64,000 nucleotides of DNA from an uncultured Lachnospiraceae bacterium (GTDB taxonomy: Bacteria > Bacillota > Clostridia > Lachnospirales > Lachnospiraceae). This document shows, piece by piece, positions 50,298-59,095 of this stretch. The stretch is taken from the NCBI GenBank assembly GCA_910585005.1, contig CAJUCN010000008.1, positions 72,611 to 136,610 on the forward strand, given 5' to 3'. The notes beneath the pieces were generated by a model that was given only the letters and a program-made list of their open reading frames with translations, did no database searches and was not told the DNA's origin. Within the stretch, counting starts at the first letter, position 1. Every line of letters begins with the position of its first letter. The position numbers and the translations under genes were made by a program.

Positions 50298-51311
50298 ATG
50301 CCGGGATTATTGGAAGTAAATCATTTATCGATCAGCTTTTTTACACCCCGCGGAGAAGTGGAGGCTGTAAGGGACGTCAGCTTTTCGTTGAACGCAGGGG
50401 AAGTGCTGGCCGTGGTAGGGGAATCGGGATGTGGTAAAAGCGTTCTGTGTAAAGGAATTATGAAACTGCTCCCGCCGATTGCCAGGATTAAATCCGGGAG
50501 TATTTGCATAAACGGCACAGATATTACCGGATATGGGGAGCGGGACATGCAACGATTAAGGGGGAAGTTATTTTCTATGGTGTTTCAAGACCCTATGAGT
50601 GTATTAAATCCCACTATGACCATTGGCGCTCAGATCGGGGAGGCGGTAAAAGTTCATCAGCCAAGGATAGCCAAAAAAGAATTGACGGAAAAAGTCATCG
50701 GATTTATGGAGCTGGTAGGGATAGATAAACCGGAAGAACGCATGAAAATGTATCCCCATCAATTTTCCGGCGGAATGAGACAAAGGAGCGTGATGGCGAC
50801 CGCCCTTGCCGGGAACCCCAAAATCCTGTTTGCCGATGAGCCTACCACTGCCCTGGATGTGACCATTCAGGCACAGATCTTGGATTTGCTGCGGGATGTG
50901 CAAAAAAAATTAGGCACGGCAACGGTTTTCGTATCCCATGATCTGGGGGTGGTCGCAAGAGTGGCGGATCGTGTTGCAGTTATGTATGCTGGCAAAATCG
51001 TGGAGACCGGCACGGTAGAAGAAGTTTATTATGATCCCAGGCATCCCTATACCTGGGGGCTTATGCGGGCGTTGCCGGCGTTTTCTAAGGGACAGGATTA
51101 TCTGTATGCGATTCCGGGTATGCTCCCAACGCTGATAGATCCTCCGAAGGGAGATGCTTTTGCCTGCCGCAATGAATATGCGCTTGCCATTGATTACCGG
51201 GAGGAACCGCCCCTGTTCCCCATTACGGATACACATTATGCAGCCACATGGCTTCTTGATAAGCGTGCGCCCAGAATCACAGCTCCGGTCAGGAGGTGGA
51301 AAGATGAATGA
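50298..51311 (+). CDS. Peptide/nickel-type ABC transporter ATPase, DppD/OppD-like
   Basis: This 337-residue ATPase has Walker A GESGCGKS near residue 40, signature FSGGMRQR, Walker B ILFADEPTTALDVT and the C-terminal oligopeptide-transporter extension (HPYTWGLMRALP...). The cysteines expected in the extension's 4Fe-4S site are incomplete: I see one Cys (AFACRNE). ATG 50298 with GGGGG upstream is preferred over ATG 50286. It overlaps the second ATPase gene by 8 bases. Confidence 0.93.
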   Translation: MPGLLEVNHLSISFFTPRGEVEAVRDVSFSLNAGEVLAVVGESGCGKSVLCKGIMKLLPPIARIKSGSICINGTDITGYGERDMQRLRGKLFSMVFQDPMSVLNPTMTIGAQIGEAVKVHQPRIAKKELTEKVIGFMELVGIDKPEERMKMYPHQFSGGMRQRSVMATALAGNPKILFADEPTTALDVTIQAQILDLLRDVQKKLGTATVFVSHDLGVVARVADRVAVMYAGKIVETGTVEEVYYDPRHPYTWGLMRALPAFSKGQDYLYAIPGMLPTLIDPPKGDAFACRNEYALAIDYREEPPLFPITDTHYAATWLLDKRAPRITAPVRRWKDE

Positions 51312-52149
51312 AGAGATATTGTTGGACGTAAAGCATCTTTCCCATGTTTTTTCTTTGTCCAAAAAGGTGAGGATCCAGGCGGTAGACGATGTTTCTTTCC
51401 AGATCCGCAGGGGGGAGATCGTTGGGCTGGTGGGGGAATCCGGCAGCGGGAAATCGACGGTTGCCCGTTGCGTTATGAATGTTTACAGACCCAAAGAAGG
51501 AGAAATCTTTTATAAGGGGATCAACCTATGTGACCGGAAGGAGTTCCGGGAGCATAAAAGGATGCTGCAGTCCAAAAGGCAGTTTATTTTTCAGGATTCC
51601 GATTCTGCCTTAAACCAGCGTATGAAAGTTTGGGAAATCATTGCAGAGCCAATGAAGATCCAACATGTTACGCCGCCACGGGGAACGCTCCGGGCGGAGG
51701 CGGAGTTTCAAATGCATCTGGTGGGATTGGATGCAGGTTATCTGGATAAGTATCCTCCGGAATTGTCAGGGGGACAGCGACAGCGTGTGGCCATTGCCAG
51801 AGCGCTGGCCATGGAACCGGAGCTTTTGGTGGCCGATGAACCCATTGCTTCGCTGGATGTATCGATTCAGGCGCAGATCGTGAATCTGTTTAAACAACTT
51901 CAGCGGCAGCATGGTTTTTCTATTTTGTTTATTGCTCATGACCTTGCCATGGTAGAGTTTTTGTGCGACCGTGTGGGCGTGATGCATCACGGGAAACTGG
52001 TGGAGATGGCTCCGGTCAAGGAGTTATTTGAGGCTCCCCGGCACCCGTATACAAGATCTCTGATTTCTGCAATTCCCATTCCCGATCCCAAAAGAGAGAG
52101 GGCAAGAAAAACAGGAAAAGAGATGGACAAGGAGTGGATGGATGCTTAA
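51304..52149 (+). CDS. Peptide/nickel-type ABC transporter ATPase, DppF/OppF-like
   Basis: This 281-residue ATPase has Walker A GESGSGKST near residue 43, LSGGQRQRVAIARAL and LLVADEPIASLDVS. It is shorter than OppF (about 320) because the C-terminal extension is brief (HPYTRSLISAIPIPDP then a short tail). It is the second nucleotide-binding subunit of the importer. ATG 51304 follows AGGAGG and lies within the end of the preceding gene. Confidence 0.93.
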   Translation: MNEEILLDVKHLSHVFSLSKKVRIQAVDDVSFQIRRGEIVGLVGESGSGKSTVARCVMNVYRPKEGEIFYKGINLCDRKEFREHKRMLQSKRQFIFQDSDSALNQRMKVWEIIAEPMKIQHVTPPRGTLRAEAEFQMHLVGLDAGYLDKYPPELSGGQRQRVAIARALAMEPELLVADEPIASLDVSIQAQIVNLFKQLQRQHGFSILFIAHDLAMVEFLCDRVGVMHHGKLVEMAPVKELFEAPRHPYTRSLISAIPIPDPKRERARKTGKEMDKEWMDA

Positions 52150-53143
52150 GTGGGGTAAAAAACTTCTTTTTTTTCTTTTCTATCTTTTTCTTTTATCCGT
52201 CCTGGTATTTGTGATTTCCAGGTTATCGCCAGGGGATCCCCTTGTGTCCTATTACGGGGAGCGGGCGGAAAAAATGGATGCACAGGAACGGGAATGGGCG
52301 GAAAACAGGCTGGGACTTAGGGATCCTATCCCCGTACAATATGTACGCTGGCTGGAAAATGCCCTACAAGGGGATTTTGGGATTTCTTACAAATATAAGA
52401 TGGATGCGGCGGAAGTGATTCGGGGGCGGATTGGAAATACCTTGCTTTTAGGCGGGAGCGGATTTTTGCTGATCTTTTTTCTGGCCCTTTGGCTTGGGGT
52501 CTTTTGTGCCTGGTATGAGGGCCGGTGGGTGGACCGGGCAATATGCAGTTTGGGGACGGTGACAAGCTGTATCCCGGAATTTTGGCTGTCCTTGGTATTT
52601 ATTTTGATTTTTGCAGTTAACTTGAAATGGCTTCCAAGCAGCGGGGCATATAGCGTGGGAAAAGCGGAGGATGTGGGAGACCGTCTGTGGCACCTAATCC
52701 TTCCGCTTTCTATAGTGGTTATGACCCATCTTTGGTATTATGCGTATATGATCCGCAATAAGCTGTTGGAGGAAGTGCGGGCAGACTATGTTTTGTTGGC
52801 CAAGTCTAAAGGGCTGAAGAGAAGTAAGGTGATGGTTAAGCATTGTCTGAGAAATGTCATGCCTTCTTATTTTAGCATTATGGCAATTGCAGTTCCCCAT
52901 ATTCTGGGGGGAACCTATATCGTGGAAACAGTTTTTTCCTATCCCGGAATCGGTACGCTGTCTTATGAAAGCGCCAGATATAAGGACTACAATCTTTTGA
53001 TGCTGCTTTGTATTCTTTCCGGGGCCTTAGTACTTCTGTGTAATCTGGCGGCGCAGGCTATCAATGAGAGGATCGATCCCAGGCTAAAGGCAGGAGAGTT
53101 TCTCAAAGAACCGGGGGTGGAAGATGAGGGAAGAGGAGTTTGA
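52142..53143 (+). CDS. Peptide/nickel-type ABC transporter permease, DppB-like
   Basis: This 333-residue permease has about six helices. LSPGDPLVSYYG near residue 28 is the DppB N-terminal signature and YVLLAKSKGLKRSKVMVKHCLRNVMPS is the EAA coupling loop. It overlaps the preceding ATPase gene and the following permease gene, so the operon is translationally coupled. Confidence 0.93.
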   Translation: MLKWGKKLLFFLFYLFLLSVLVFVISRLSPGDPLVSYYGERAEKMDAQEREWAENRLGLRDPIPVQYVRWLENALQGDFGISYKYKMDAAEVIRGRIGNTLLLGGSGFLLIFFLALWLGVFCAWYEGRWVDRAICSLGTVTSCIPEFWLSLVFILIFAVNLKWLPSSGAYSVGKAEDVGDRLWHLILPLSIVVMTHLWYYAYMIRNKLLEEVRADYVLLAKSKGLKRSKVMVKHCLRNVMPSYFSIMAIAVPHILGGTYIVETVFSYPGIGTLSYESARYKDYNLLMLLCILSGALVLLCNLAAQAINERIDPRLKAGEFLKEPGVEDEGRGV

Positions 53144-54032
53144 GATTGTGGGAGCAAGGGACTGGCAGTTTCAGGGACCCCAGGATCGAAAGCCGGCCCG
53201 TGATGCGAAAGAAAGGCGGCAGCAGAGAAGAATCCTTTTAACATGGGGAGTGTTTTTGCTGATCCTTTTAGGATGTCTTTTAGGCGGCCTGTTTATCGAC
53301 AGGGATCCGGCCTATATGGATCTGGCACATTGCAGCGTTCCGCCCTGTAAGGAATTTCTCTTTGGTACGGATGAGATGGGCAGGGATTTGTTTGCCATGG
53401 TCTGGCATGGGGGCAGGATATCGCTGTTTATCGGCGGGGTGTCAACCTTAATTTCTACCGGGATTGCAGTTATTTTTGGGGCAGTTAGCGGGAGCGCTCC
53501 TAAGTGGGCGGATACGCTTATGATGCGGTTGACGGAAATACTGCTCAGTGTTCCGGGGCTTTTGACGGTGGTTCTGTTCCAGGCGGTTTTGGGGAAAGCA
53601 ACCGTAGGAAGCATTTCCATTGTGATTGGGATTACGAGCTGGATGAGCATTGCAAAGGTTGTGAGAACGGAAGTAAGGAGGCTTCGTGGCAGTGAATATA
53701 TTATCGCTTCAAAATGTATGGGTGGCGGATTTTTCCATGTGTTGTGGAAACATTTAACGCCTAATTTTATGCCCGCCATCCTGTTTATGGTGGTTATGAA
53801 CATCCGAAATGCAATCATAGCGGAATCAACGCTCAGCTTTATGGGACTTGGCCTTCCCGTCCAGGTGGTCTCATGGGGAAGTATGCTTTCTTTGGCGGAA
53901 AAAGCGCTTCTCACGAATTTATGGTGGGTCATTTTGATTCCAGGTATGTTTTTGCTGGTGACGCTGCTATGCATCACGCAGATCGGGAATGATCTGCGAA
54001 AGAGCGTAAACCGGAGGCATAGTAATTTATAA
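53124..54032 (+). CDS. Peptide/nickel-type ABC transporter permease, DppC-like
   Basis: This 302-residue permease has an N-terminal cytosolic stretch with many charged residues, then about six helices. HxFGTDxxGRD reads FLFGTDEMGRDLF, the DppC signature, and the EAA loop is YIIASKCMGGGFFHVLWKHLTPN. Last gene of the importer operon; rplM's promoter starts 33 bases later. Confidence 0.93.
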   Translation: MREEEFEIVGARDWQFQGPQDRKPARDAKERRQQRRILLTWGVFLLILLGCLLGGLFIDRDPAYMDLAHCSVPPCKEFLFGTDEMGRDLFAMVWHGGRISLFIGGVSTLISTGIAVIFGAVSGSAPKWADTLMMRLTEILLSVPGLLTVVLFQAVLGKATVGSISIVIGITSWMSIAKVVRTEVRRLRGSEYIIASKCMGGGFFHVLWKHLTPNFMPAILFMVVMNIRNAIIAESTLSFMGLGLPVQVVSWGSMLSLAEKALLTNLWWVILIPGMFLLVTLLCITQIGNDLRKSVNRRHSNL

Positions 54033-54064
54033 CGGCAAATTTGCAAAAACCATGAAAAATATGG

Positions 54065-54093
54065 TTGACACGCATGGGGGCGTATAATATAAT
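54065..54093 (+). promoter_or_regulatory. Consensus promoter of rplM-rpsI
   Basis: TTGACA (54065-54070) and TATAAT (54088-54093) with 17-base spacing, a full consensus match, 199 bases before the rplM start codon. Confidence 0.85.
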
Positions 54094-54099
54094 TATTCA

Positions 54100-54291
54100 A
54101 TGTGACGATGTTTAGTAATGCTTTGTCCGACAGATTCTTATAAGCTGCTTTTAGCGGTCTGTCATTCCCTGATAGAGCATTATAATAGAGAACTTCCCTA
54201 GATCCTGAAGAACCGGCGGCCCGGACATCCGGCGGAAGCAGAAGGATTAGGAAGCAACCAACTGTAGAATAGGAAAGGCATGGTGAATGGA
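54100..54291 (+). ncRNA. Leader of rplM-rpsI, candidate L13 leader RNA
   Basis: About 190 untranslated bases with complementary blocks such as GACAGA/TCTGTC (around 54129 and 54161) and CCGGCGG...CCGGCGG near 54212-54235. Firmicutes are known to carry an L13 leader that regulates rplM; I have not matched the consensus base by base. Confidence 0.5.
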
Positions 54292-54720
54292 ATGAAAACA
54301 TTTATGGCTAGCCCTGCAACCATTGATAGAAAATGGTATGTAGTTGACGCTGCAAATATGACATTAGGACGCTTGGCTTCAGAAGTAGCTAAGGTTTTAA
54401 GAGGCAAGAATAAAGCAATTTTTACTCCACATATGGATACAGGCGATTTTGTGATCGTGGTAAATGCAGATAAGGTGAAAGTGACCGGAAGGAAACTTGA
54501 CCAGAAGATTTATTACCGCCACTCTGATTATGTAGGCGGTATGAAAGAGACTACCCTTCGTGAGATGATGGCTAAGAAGCCTGAGAGGGTAGTAGAGCTT
54601 GCTGTTAAGGGCATGCTTCCCAAAGGACCTTTAGGAAGGCAGATGTACACGAAGCTTTATGTATATGCAGGCCCTGAGCATAAGCATGCGGCTCAGAAGC
54701 CCGAAGTATTGACATTTTAA
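54292..54720 (+). CDS. rplM: 50S ribosomal protein L13
   Basis: L13 (142 residues) is an early 50S assembly protein. MKTFMASPATIDRKWYVVDA and GMLPKGPLGRQMYTKLYVYAG are diagnostic. I choose ATG 54292, which gives the usual family N-terminus; an in-frame ATG at 54280 would add four residues and overlaps the GGAAAGG site. It has its own strong promoter. Confidence 0.97.
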   Translation: MKTFMASPATIDRKWYVVDAANMTLGRLASEVAKVLRGKNKAIFTPHMDTGDFVIVVNADKVKVTGRKLDQKIYYRHSDYVGGMKETTLREMMAKKPERVVELAVKGMLPKGPLGRQMYTKLYVYAGPEHKHAAQKPEVLTF

Positions 54721-54743
54721 GGGACTGAAAGGAGAAGAATAAA

Positions 54744-55139
54744 ATGGCTAAGTCAGCAAGATTTTACGGAACCGGCAGAAGAAAAAAATCAATTGCCAGA
54801 GTATATATCGTACCTGGTAAAGGTGATATAACAATTAATAAAAGAGCAATGGACGACTATTTTGGATTAGAGACATTAAAGGTTATCGTTCGTCAGCCCC
54901 TTGTAGCAACAGATACCGTTGATAAATACGATATCTTAGTAAATGTACGCGGCGGCGGGTATACAGGCCAGGCAGGCGCTATCAGACATGGAATCGCGCG
55001 TGCACTGCTTCAGGTAGATGCAGATTACAGGCCGGTACTCAAAAAAGCTGGTTACTTAACAAGAGATCCTCGTATGAAAGAAAGAAAGAAATACGGTCTC
55101 AAGGCAGCAAGAAGAGCGCCTCAGTTCTCCAAGAGATAA
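54744..55139 (+). CDS. rpsI: 30S ribosomal protein S9
   Basis: S9 (131 residues) has a C-terminal tail (RAPQFSKR) that touches P-site tRNA. FYGTGRRKKSIARVYI and GGGYTGQAGAIRHGIARAL are diagnostic. It forms the conserved rplM-rpsI pair, 23 bases after rplM, with AAAGGAGAA upstream. Confidence 0.98.
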   Translation: MAKSARFYGTGRRKKSIARVYIVPGKGDITINKRAMDDYFGLETLKVIVRQPLVATDTVDKYDILVNVRGGGYTGQAGAIRHGIARALLQVDADYRPVLKKAGYLTRDPRMKERKKYGLKAARRAPQFSKR

Positions 55140-55179
55140 TCAAACTTTTCAGAACGAACAATTTCAAAAAAGATTTTGC

Positions 55180-55213
55180 AACTCCTTAGGACTTCGGTTC
55201 TGGGGAGTTTTTT
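55180..55213 (+). terminator. Intrinsic terminator of rplM-rpsI
   Basis: AACTCC (55180-55185) pairs with GGAGTT (55204-55209), with an inner AGGAC-TTCG-GTTCT UUCG-tetraloop stem, followed by a T-run (to 55213). Confidence 0.88.
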
Positions 55214-55277
55214 GTTGTATAAATTTTAGTCTGGATATGATAAAATAAGTGTAGTATAAAGTATTGGAGGAGAAGTT

Positions 55278-56525
55278 ATGGAACAAACTTTTTTGACTGG
55301 TATTAATATAGAAAATGTACGTCATTTATCAAACATCTTGATTCCTTTAGATAAAGATATTAGAAAACATTTGATTTTAACAGGAAAAAATGGAAGTGGA
55401 AAAACAAGTGTAGTGGAAGCTGTAGTAAAATATATTCAAAGCTTTATGGGTGAATTTGGTACATCATTGGATCATGTTAAAATGATGTATGAGAGTTCTT
55501 TAAATGAGATTAACAGATTTAATTTGTTAGACTTTTCAGAAAAAAATAGAAAAAAGATTTTTGATGCTAAGGAAAATTTTAATTTATGGGAAAGGGAGTT
55601 AAGAAGATTAGATTCAGGGGTGATTTTAAATAGTACTTCTAATGTTATGTTGAAAGAAAAATATCAAAATGGGAATTATATTTTTGCATATTATAAAGCT
55701 GAAAGAGAATTTCAAGTGGAAGAATACAAAAATATTGAAAAAATAGAATTTCAGGATAAGTATAGTATTTCTGAAAATCCAGGTAGAAAATTTACAAAAT
55801 ATCTTGTAGATTTGAAAGCTACTCAGGCTTTTACAAAGTATAAGGAAAAATCCGAAAAGATAGATAAATGGTTTCATGCATTCGAGGATATTTTAAAGAA
55901 AATTTTTGAAGATGAAAATCTGCAACTAAAATTCAATGATGAAACATTTCAGTTTTCTATCTGCGAGACAGATAGAGAACCCTTTAATTTTAATACAATG
56001 TCCAGTGGTTACGCGGCAATATTTGAGATTATTAATGATCTGATTATAAGAATGGAGGCAAAGTCAGGACTGCGAACAGAGTTTGACATGGAAGGGATTG
56101 TATTGGTTGATGAAATTGAAACCCATTTGCATTTGGAATTACAGAAAAAGATACTTCCTATTCTAACAACTCTTTTTCCTAATATTCAATTTATTATTAC
56201 AACACACTCTCCGTTTATTTTAAGTTCCTTAGATAATGCTGTCATTTATGATCTGCAGAACAGGACTCTTGTAGAAAATGGATTGGAAAATTTACCATAT
56301 GAAGGGATTGTAGAAGGATATTTTAAAGCTGATACACTATCAGAAGAACTAAGAGAAAAATTTGAAAGATATAAAGATTTGGTTTCTAAGGATGAGCTAT
56401 CAGACGAAGAATATGAAGAAATGGATAAACTGGAATTCTATTTGGATGAAATCCCGGATTATCTTGCAAAAGAACTGACATCAGAATATAGTCGATTGAA
56501 ATTAGAATTCTCAAATAGGGGGTAA
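55278..56525 (+). CDS. ptuA: AAA/ABC-type ATPase, Septu anti-phage system component PtuA-like
   Basis: This 415-residue predicted ATPase has Walker A GKNGSGKT (residues 36-43), signature-like MSSGY (241-245), Walker B GIVLVDEIETHLH (273-285) and H-loop TTHSPF (H310), the SMC/OLD-like layout of PtuA. The middle (60-230) is long and charged. The gene and its neighbour are strikingly AT-rich compared with the ribosomal genes beside them, suggesting acquisition. The HNH nuclease follows after 5 bases. ATG 55278 behind GGAGGAG. Other ATPase/nuclease defence pairs with the same folds are possible. Confidence 0.82.
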   Translation: MEQTFLTGINIENVRHLSNILIPLDKDIRKHLILTGKNGSGKTSVVEAVVKYIQSFMGEFGTSLDHVKMMYESSLNEINRFNLLDFSEKNRKKIFDAKENFNLWERELRRLDSGVILNSTSNVMLKEKYQNGNYIFAYYKAEREFQVEEYKNIEKIEFQDKYSISENPGRKFTKYLVDLKATQAFTKYKEKSEKIDKWFHAFEDILKKIFEDENLQLKFNDETFQFSICETDREPFNFNTMSSGYAAIFEIINDLIIRMEAKSGLRTEFDMEGIVLVDEIETHLHLELQKKILPILTTLFPNIQFIITTHSPFILSSLDNAVIYDLQNRTLVENGLENLPYEGIVEGYFKADTLSEELREKFERYKDLVSKDELSDEEYEEMDKLEFYLDEIPDYLAKELTSEYSRLKLEFSNRG

Positions 56526-56530
56526 GTACA

Positions 56531-57187
56531 GTGATTAAGATAGAGAGAAATCCTATTCCGCCTCCATCACTGGCTGTAGAAGAACAAAAGGCGAAAGGGG
56601 TTTATAATAAGCCAGATGTAATACAGAGATTAAAGGCAGATTCGCATGATAAATGCTATATTTGTGAATTGGGAGGGCTATCCGATCCGGAAGTAGAACA
56701 TTTAAAACCCCATCATGGGCGTACAATACCAGAGAGAGTTTTTGATTGGAATAATTTATTTTATGCGTGTTTTCATTGTAACAATATAAAGAAAGAATCA
56801 AAATATGACGATAAAATTATAGATTGTTGCAAAGAAGATCCAGAAAAAATGTTAGAGCAGTGCTATGAAGAGGGACATGTAAGTGTACATAATATTGTGG
56901 ATGAAGAGCTGGCTATTATGACTGCTGACCTCATACAGGAATGTTTTGAAAGACGTAATACGGGGATTCGGGAAGCAGCATGTCAACACAGAATTGGACG
57001 CTTGGCAGATGAGATGAATGTTTTATATAAAATACTGGAAAAACATAAGAAAAATCCAGAATTATTGCGTTATAAAAGAAGTTTAAGAGCCACGTTAAGC
57101 AGGAATAGTATATTTGCGGCATTTAAAAGAAATTATGTAAGAAAACATATTTTAGATTATCCAGATTTAGAAGAGTTATTAACGTAA
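56531..57187 (+). CDS. ptuB: HNH endonuclease, Septu anti-phage system component PtuB-like
   Basis: The 218-residue protein has an HNH nuclease domain: zinc cysteines C42/C45 (CYIC) and C80/C83 (CFHC), the catalytic VEHLKPHH with H57, and the asparagine in WNNLFYAC. It begins with residues IERNPIPPPSLA, and the C-terminal half is helical. The start is GTG 56531 with GGGGG upstream. Pairing with the ATPase fits Septu; a retron is excluded because no reverse transcriptase lies nearby. Base composition is AT-rich. Confidence 0.85.
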   Translation: MIKIERNPIPPPSLAVEEQKAKGVYNKPDVIQRLKADSHDKCYICELGGLSDPEVEHLKPHHGRTIPERVFDWNNLFYACFHCNNIKKESKYDDKIIDCCKEDPEKMLEQCYEEGHVSVHNIVDEELAIMTADLIQECFERRNTGIREAACQHRIGRLADEMNVLYKILEKHKKNPELLRYKRSLRATLSRNSIFAAFKRNYVRKHILDYPDLEELLT

Positions 57188-57307
57188 TTTGATGCATGAC
57201 GGGGAGTAATGAGAAGTTCTGCGTTTGTAACGTGTTTGAAACACCACAATCCAAAATCTAGCCGTTCAAGTTATGTAAACGATAGGAAAAGTATATTTTT
57301 ATATGGG

Positions 57308-57359
57308 AAGGGGCTGTCGCTTCATGAATCTTTATTCATTAAAGCGACAGCCCCTTTTT
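57308..57359 (+). terminator. Perfect hairpin with T-run downstream of the Septu genes
   Basis: AAGGGGCTGTCGCTT (57308-57322) and its exact complement (57342-57356) make a 15-bp stem, extended by ATGAAT/ATTCAT, and T5 follows. It works as a terminator on paper. GGGGCTGTCGC also resembles terminal inverted repeats of some insertion sequences, so a relic of an excised element is the alternative. Confidence 0.6.
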
Positions 57360-57435
57360 GGTCTATTAACATTTCAGGCTATTTAGATTACAATATATTT
57401 TGAGCCTATACAGATTTCGTAATGGAGGTTCTGGT

Positions 57436-57627
57436 ATGTGTGATGTTAAAAATATAAAAAATCTATGAAGATATAAAAATGCTTCAACAGGAAGACACTC
57501 TACAGCTTGTACTGGAGGCCGAAATAGAAGAACAAAGAAGTTTTTATGAAATAATGGGTGATTTTCTCCTGTAGAAGAAGCAGAGACAGGTAATCGAAAG
57601 GAATCTCTTTTAGTGAAAAAATATATT
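57436..57627 (+). pseudogene. Decayed antitoxin and toxin start of a zeta-type toxin-antitoxin module (copy 1)
   Basis: A ribosome binding site GGAGG and ATG 57436 begin MCDVKNIKNL, then a one-base deletion breaks the frame; the continuing frame (from ATG 57479) reads MLQQEDTLQLVLEAE...MGDFLL and stops at TAG 57572-57574. Beyond it, KKQRQVIERNLF and a GTG starting KKYI follow. Bases 57527-57627 match 63668-63768 at about 93 of 101 positions by hand alignment, where the same frame runs on into a zeta-like toxin. Both antitoxin and toxin are destroyed here. Confidence 0.65.
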
Positions 57628-57658
57628 TTTCAAAATAACTATTTGGGGGGGAGAAAAA

Positions 57659-57846
57659 ATACCTACGCTCATGCTTAAATTTTCAATCCTCTGCATTTTA
57701 TCTTTTTTGGTCAACGCTCTTAACAACATTGTAGACCAGTATTCATCGGCAACAGTGAATTAAGTGTATTGGGCAATGCTGCAACTGGTGTTGTATTTCC
57801 AATTTTTATGCTGATGAATATGATGAACGCTATTATTCGGGCAAAT
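57659..57846 (+). pseudogene. Remnant of a MATE-family efflux transporter
   Basis: One frame from 57659 reads IPTLMLKFSILCILSFLVNALNNIVDQ, then a frameshift continues FIGNSELSVLGNAATGVVFPIF and NAIIRANG. This matches the N-terminal part of MATE transporters with internal deletion before NAIIRANG. No start or full length remains; the remnant runs into the end of the XRE gene. Confidence 0.55.
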
Positions 57847-58927
57847 GGTGTCTTTTGTGATTCGTGTTCCTGCCTTTGAATCGTTCATACTCTGTGATTA
57901 GTTCTTGAAACTCTGAGGAGTTTTGCAACAGAGATTCTTTTTCCATTGCAGAAAGGATTACAGGAATCATTTGCTCTGGTTTAGCCGCTTGTGCAGGTAT
58001 GCGATTAAATAATAAGGTTTTATCCATATTCCATGGTTCACGCATTGCCGCAAGCATTTCTCTCAAAATGGAAATACATTTATCGGCATCCTTTTCCGTA
58101 AAGGCGATTTCCAATGGTGCAGTGAGGGCGCTATACTTCCACATTTCAAAAAGTGTGACCATCTGTGCCGATTTATCTGCTATCTTTTTTGCAGTAAGAA
58201 GTTCGCCGCATTCTAACTCAATATTCACCATTTTGTATAGCAGCAACTGAACCTTGTTGAGAGCCAAATGTAATTCTCTCTGCAAATCTTCTGCCGCTTT
58301 CTCTGATTTGCCTTGATGTTTATCAATTTCAACTTGTAACCAAAACTTATCAGCCATGCTGTCGGCAATATCGTTTCTGTCAGACATTAAGTCTAATGTT
58401 TCCTGTGCTTTTTCATATTCTCCACTGCGAAGATATCTGCTTGCCAACATAAAATTTGCGCTGTTGCTTATTTTTACGTCTGTGCTCCCAGCAAGTCGAT
58501 GATACCATTCAAGGATCTGCTCTTCATAGGGGCGTATTTCATCTACAGTCAAGCCGGATATGGAAAGAAGTCCATCCAGTTGGAATGTAAGAACATGCAT
58601 GAGTCTCTCATTGTGAGGATATTCGTGGAGCTTTTGCCCTGCTGCTGCAAACCCTTCTTTGAGTCCTTTATCTCCGACAATTTTTCCGACCTCCTTGCAG
58701 AGCAAACTAATTTCTTGTTGTGTTATATCTTCGTGAAAACAAAAAAGAGTGTTTAAGTCAATTTTTAACAATCGGGCTAACGGAGTCAGGAACGAAATAT
58801 CCGGGCTGGTTGTTCCTTTTTCCCATTTACTGACTGCCGGAATAGACACATTGAGATATTCAGCAACTTGTTCCTGCGTGAGTCCTAATTCTTTTCTTCT
58901 TTCTTGTATAACTAAGTTCATAGGCAT
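57833..58927 (-). CDS. XRE-family transcriptional regulator with helical C-terminal domain
   Basis: The 364-residue protein has an N-terminal HTH (residues 5-60: ERRKELGLTQEQVAEYLNVS...VSKWEKG) and a long C-terminal helical region with TPR-like spacing (about 100-350), similar to the peptide-responsive or stress-linked regulators common in Firmicutes. The start at 58927 has AAGG about nine bases upstream; a second ATG two codons later is possible. It lies beside a MATE remnant, so it may once have controlled that pump (inference). Confidence 0.88.
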   Translation of the reverse strand: MPMNLVIQERRKELGLTQEQVAEYLNVSIPAVSKWEKGTTSPDISFLTPLARLLKIDLNTLFCFHEDITQQEISLLCKEVGKIVGDKGLKEGFAAAGQKLHEYPHNERLMHVLTFQLDGLLSISGLTVDEIRPYEEQILEWYHRLAGSTDVKISNSANFMLASRYLRSGEYEKAQETLDLMSDRNDIADSMADKFWLQVEIDKHQGKSEKAAEDLQRELHLALNKVQLLLYKMVNIELECGELLTAKKIADKSAQMVTLFEMWKYSALTAPLEIAFTEKDADKCISILREMLAAMREPWNMDKTLLFNRIPAQAAKPEQMIPVILSAMEKESLLQNSSEFQELITEYERFKGRNTNHKRHHLPE

Positions 58928-59095
58928 AATAGAAGCCTTCTTATTGAGAATGGAACAAAAGCTTTTGTTGACTTTATTATATTTGTGTATTTCCCAAAAA
59001 ACAATTGAGCAGTTGTTAACTAAGAAATATTTTTTTTAACTATAAGTTAAATTGCAATAAATCCTTTGTTTTGGAGGATTTTGAAATTTATCGTC

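Noticed and set aside
54035..54044. GCAAATTTGC palindrome as a terminator of the importer operon
   Set aside because: It is short, AT-rich and has no T-run; readthrough or an undetected terminator is possible but unsupported.
55278..57187. Retron or other reverse-transcriptase defence system
   Set aside because: PtuA/PtuB-type effectors occur in some retrons, but no reverse transcriptase or msr/msd-like repeat is present nearby.
57209..57403. 64-residue open frame downstream of the HNH gene
   Set aside because: It runs through the perfect hairpin at 57308-57356 and has no ribosome binding site.
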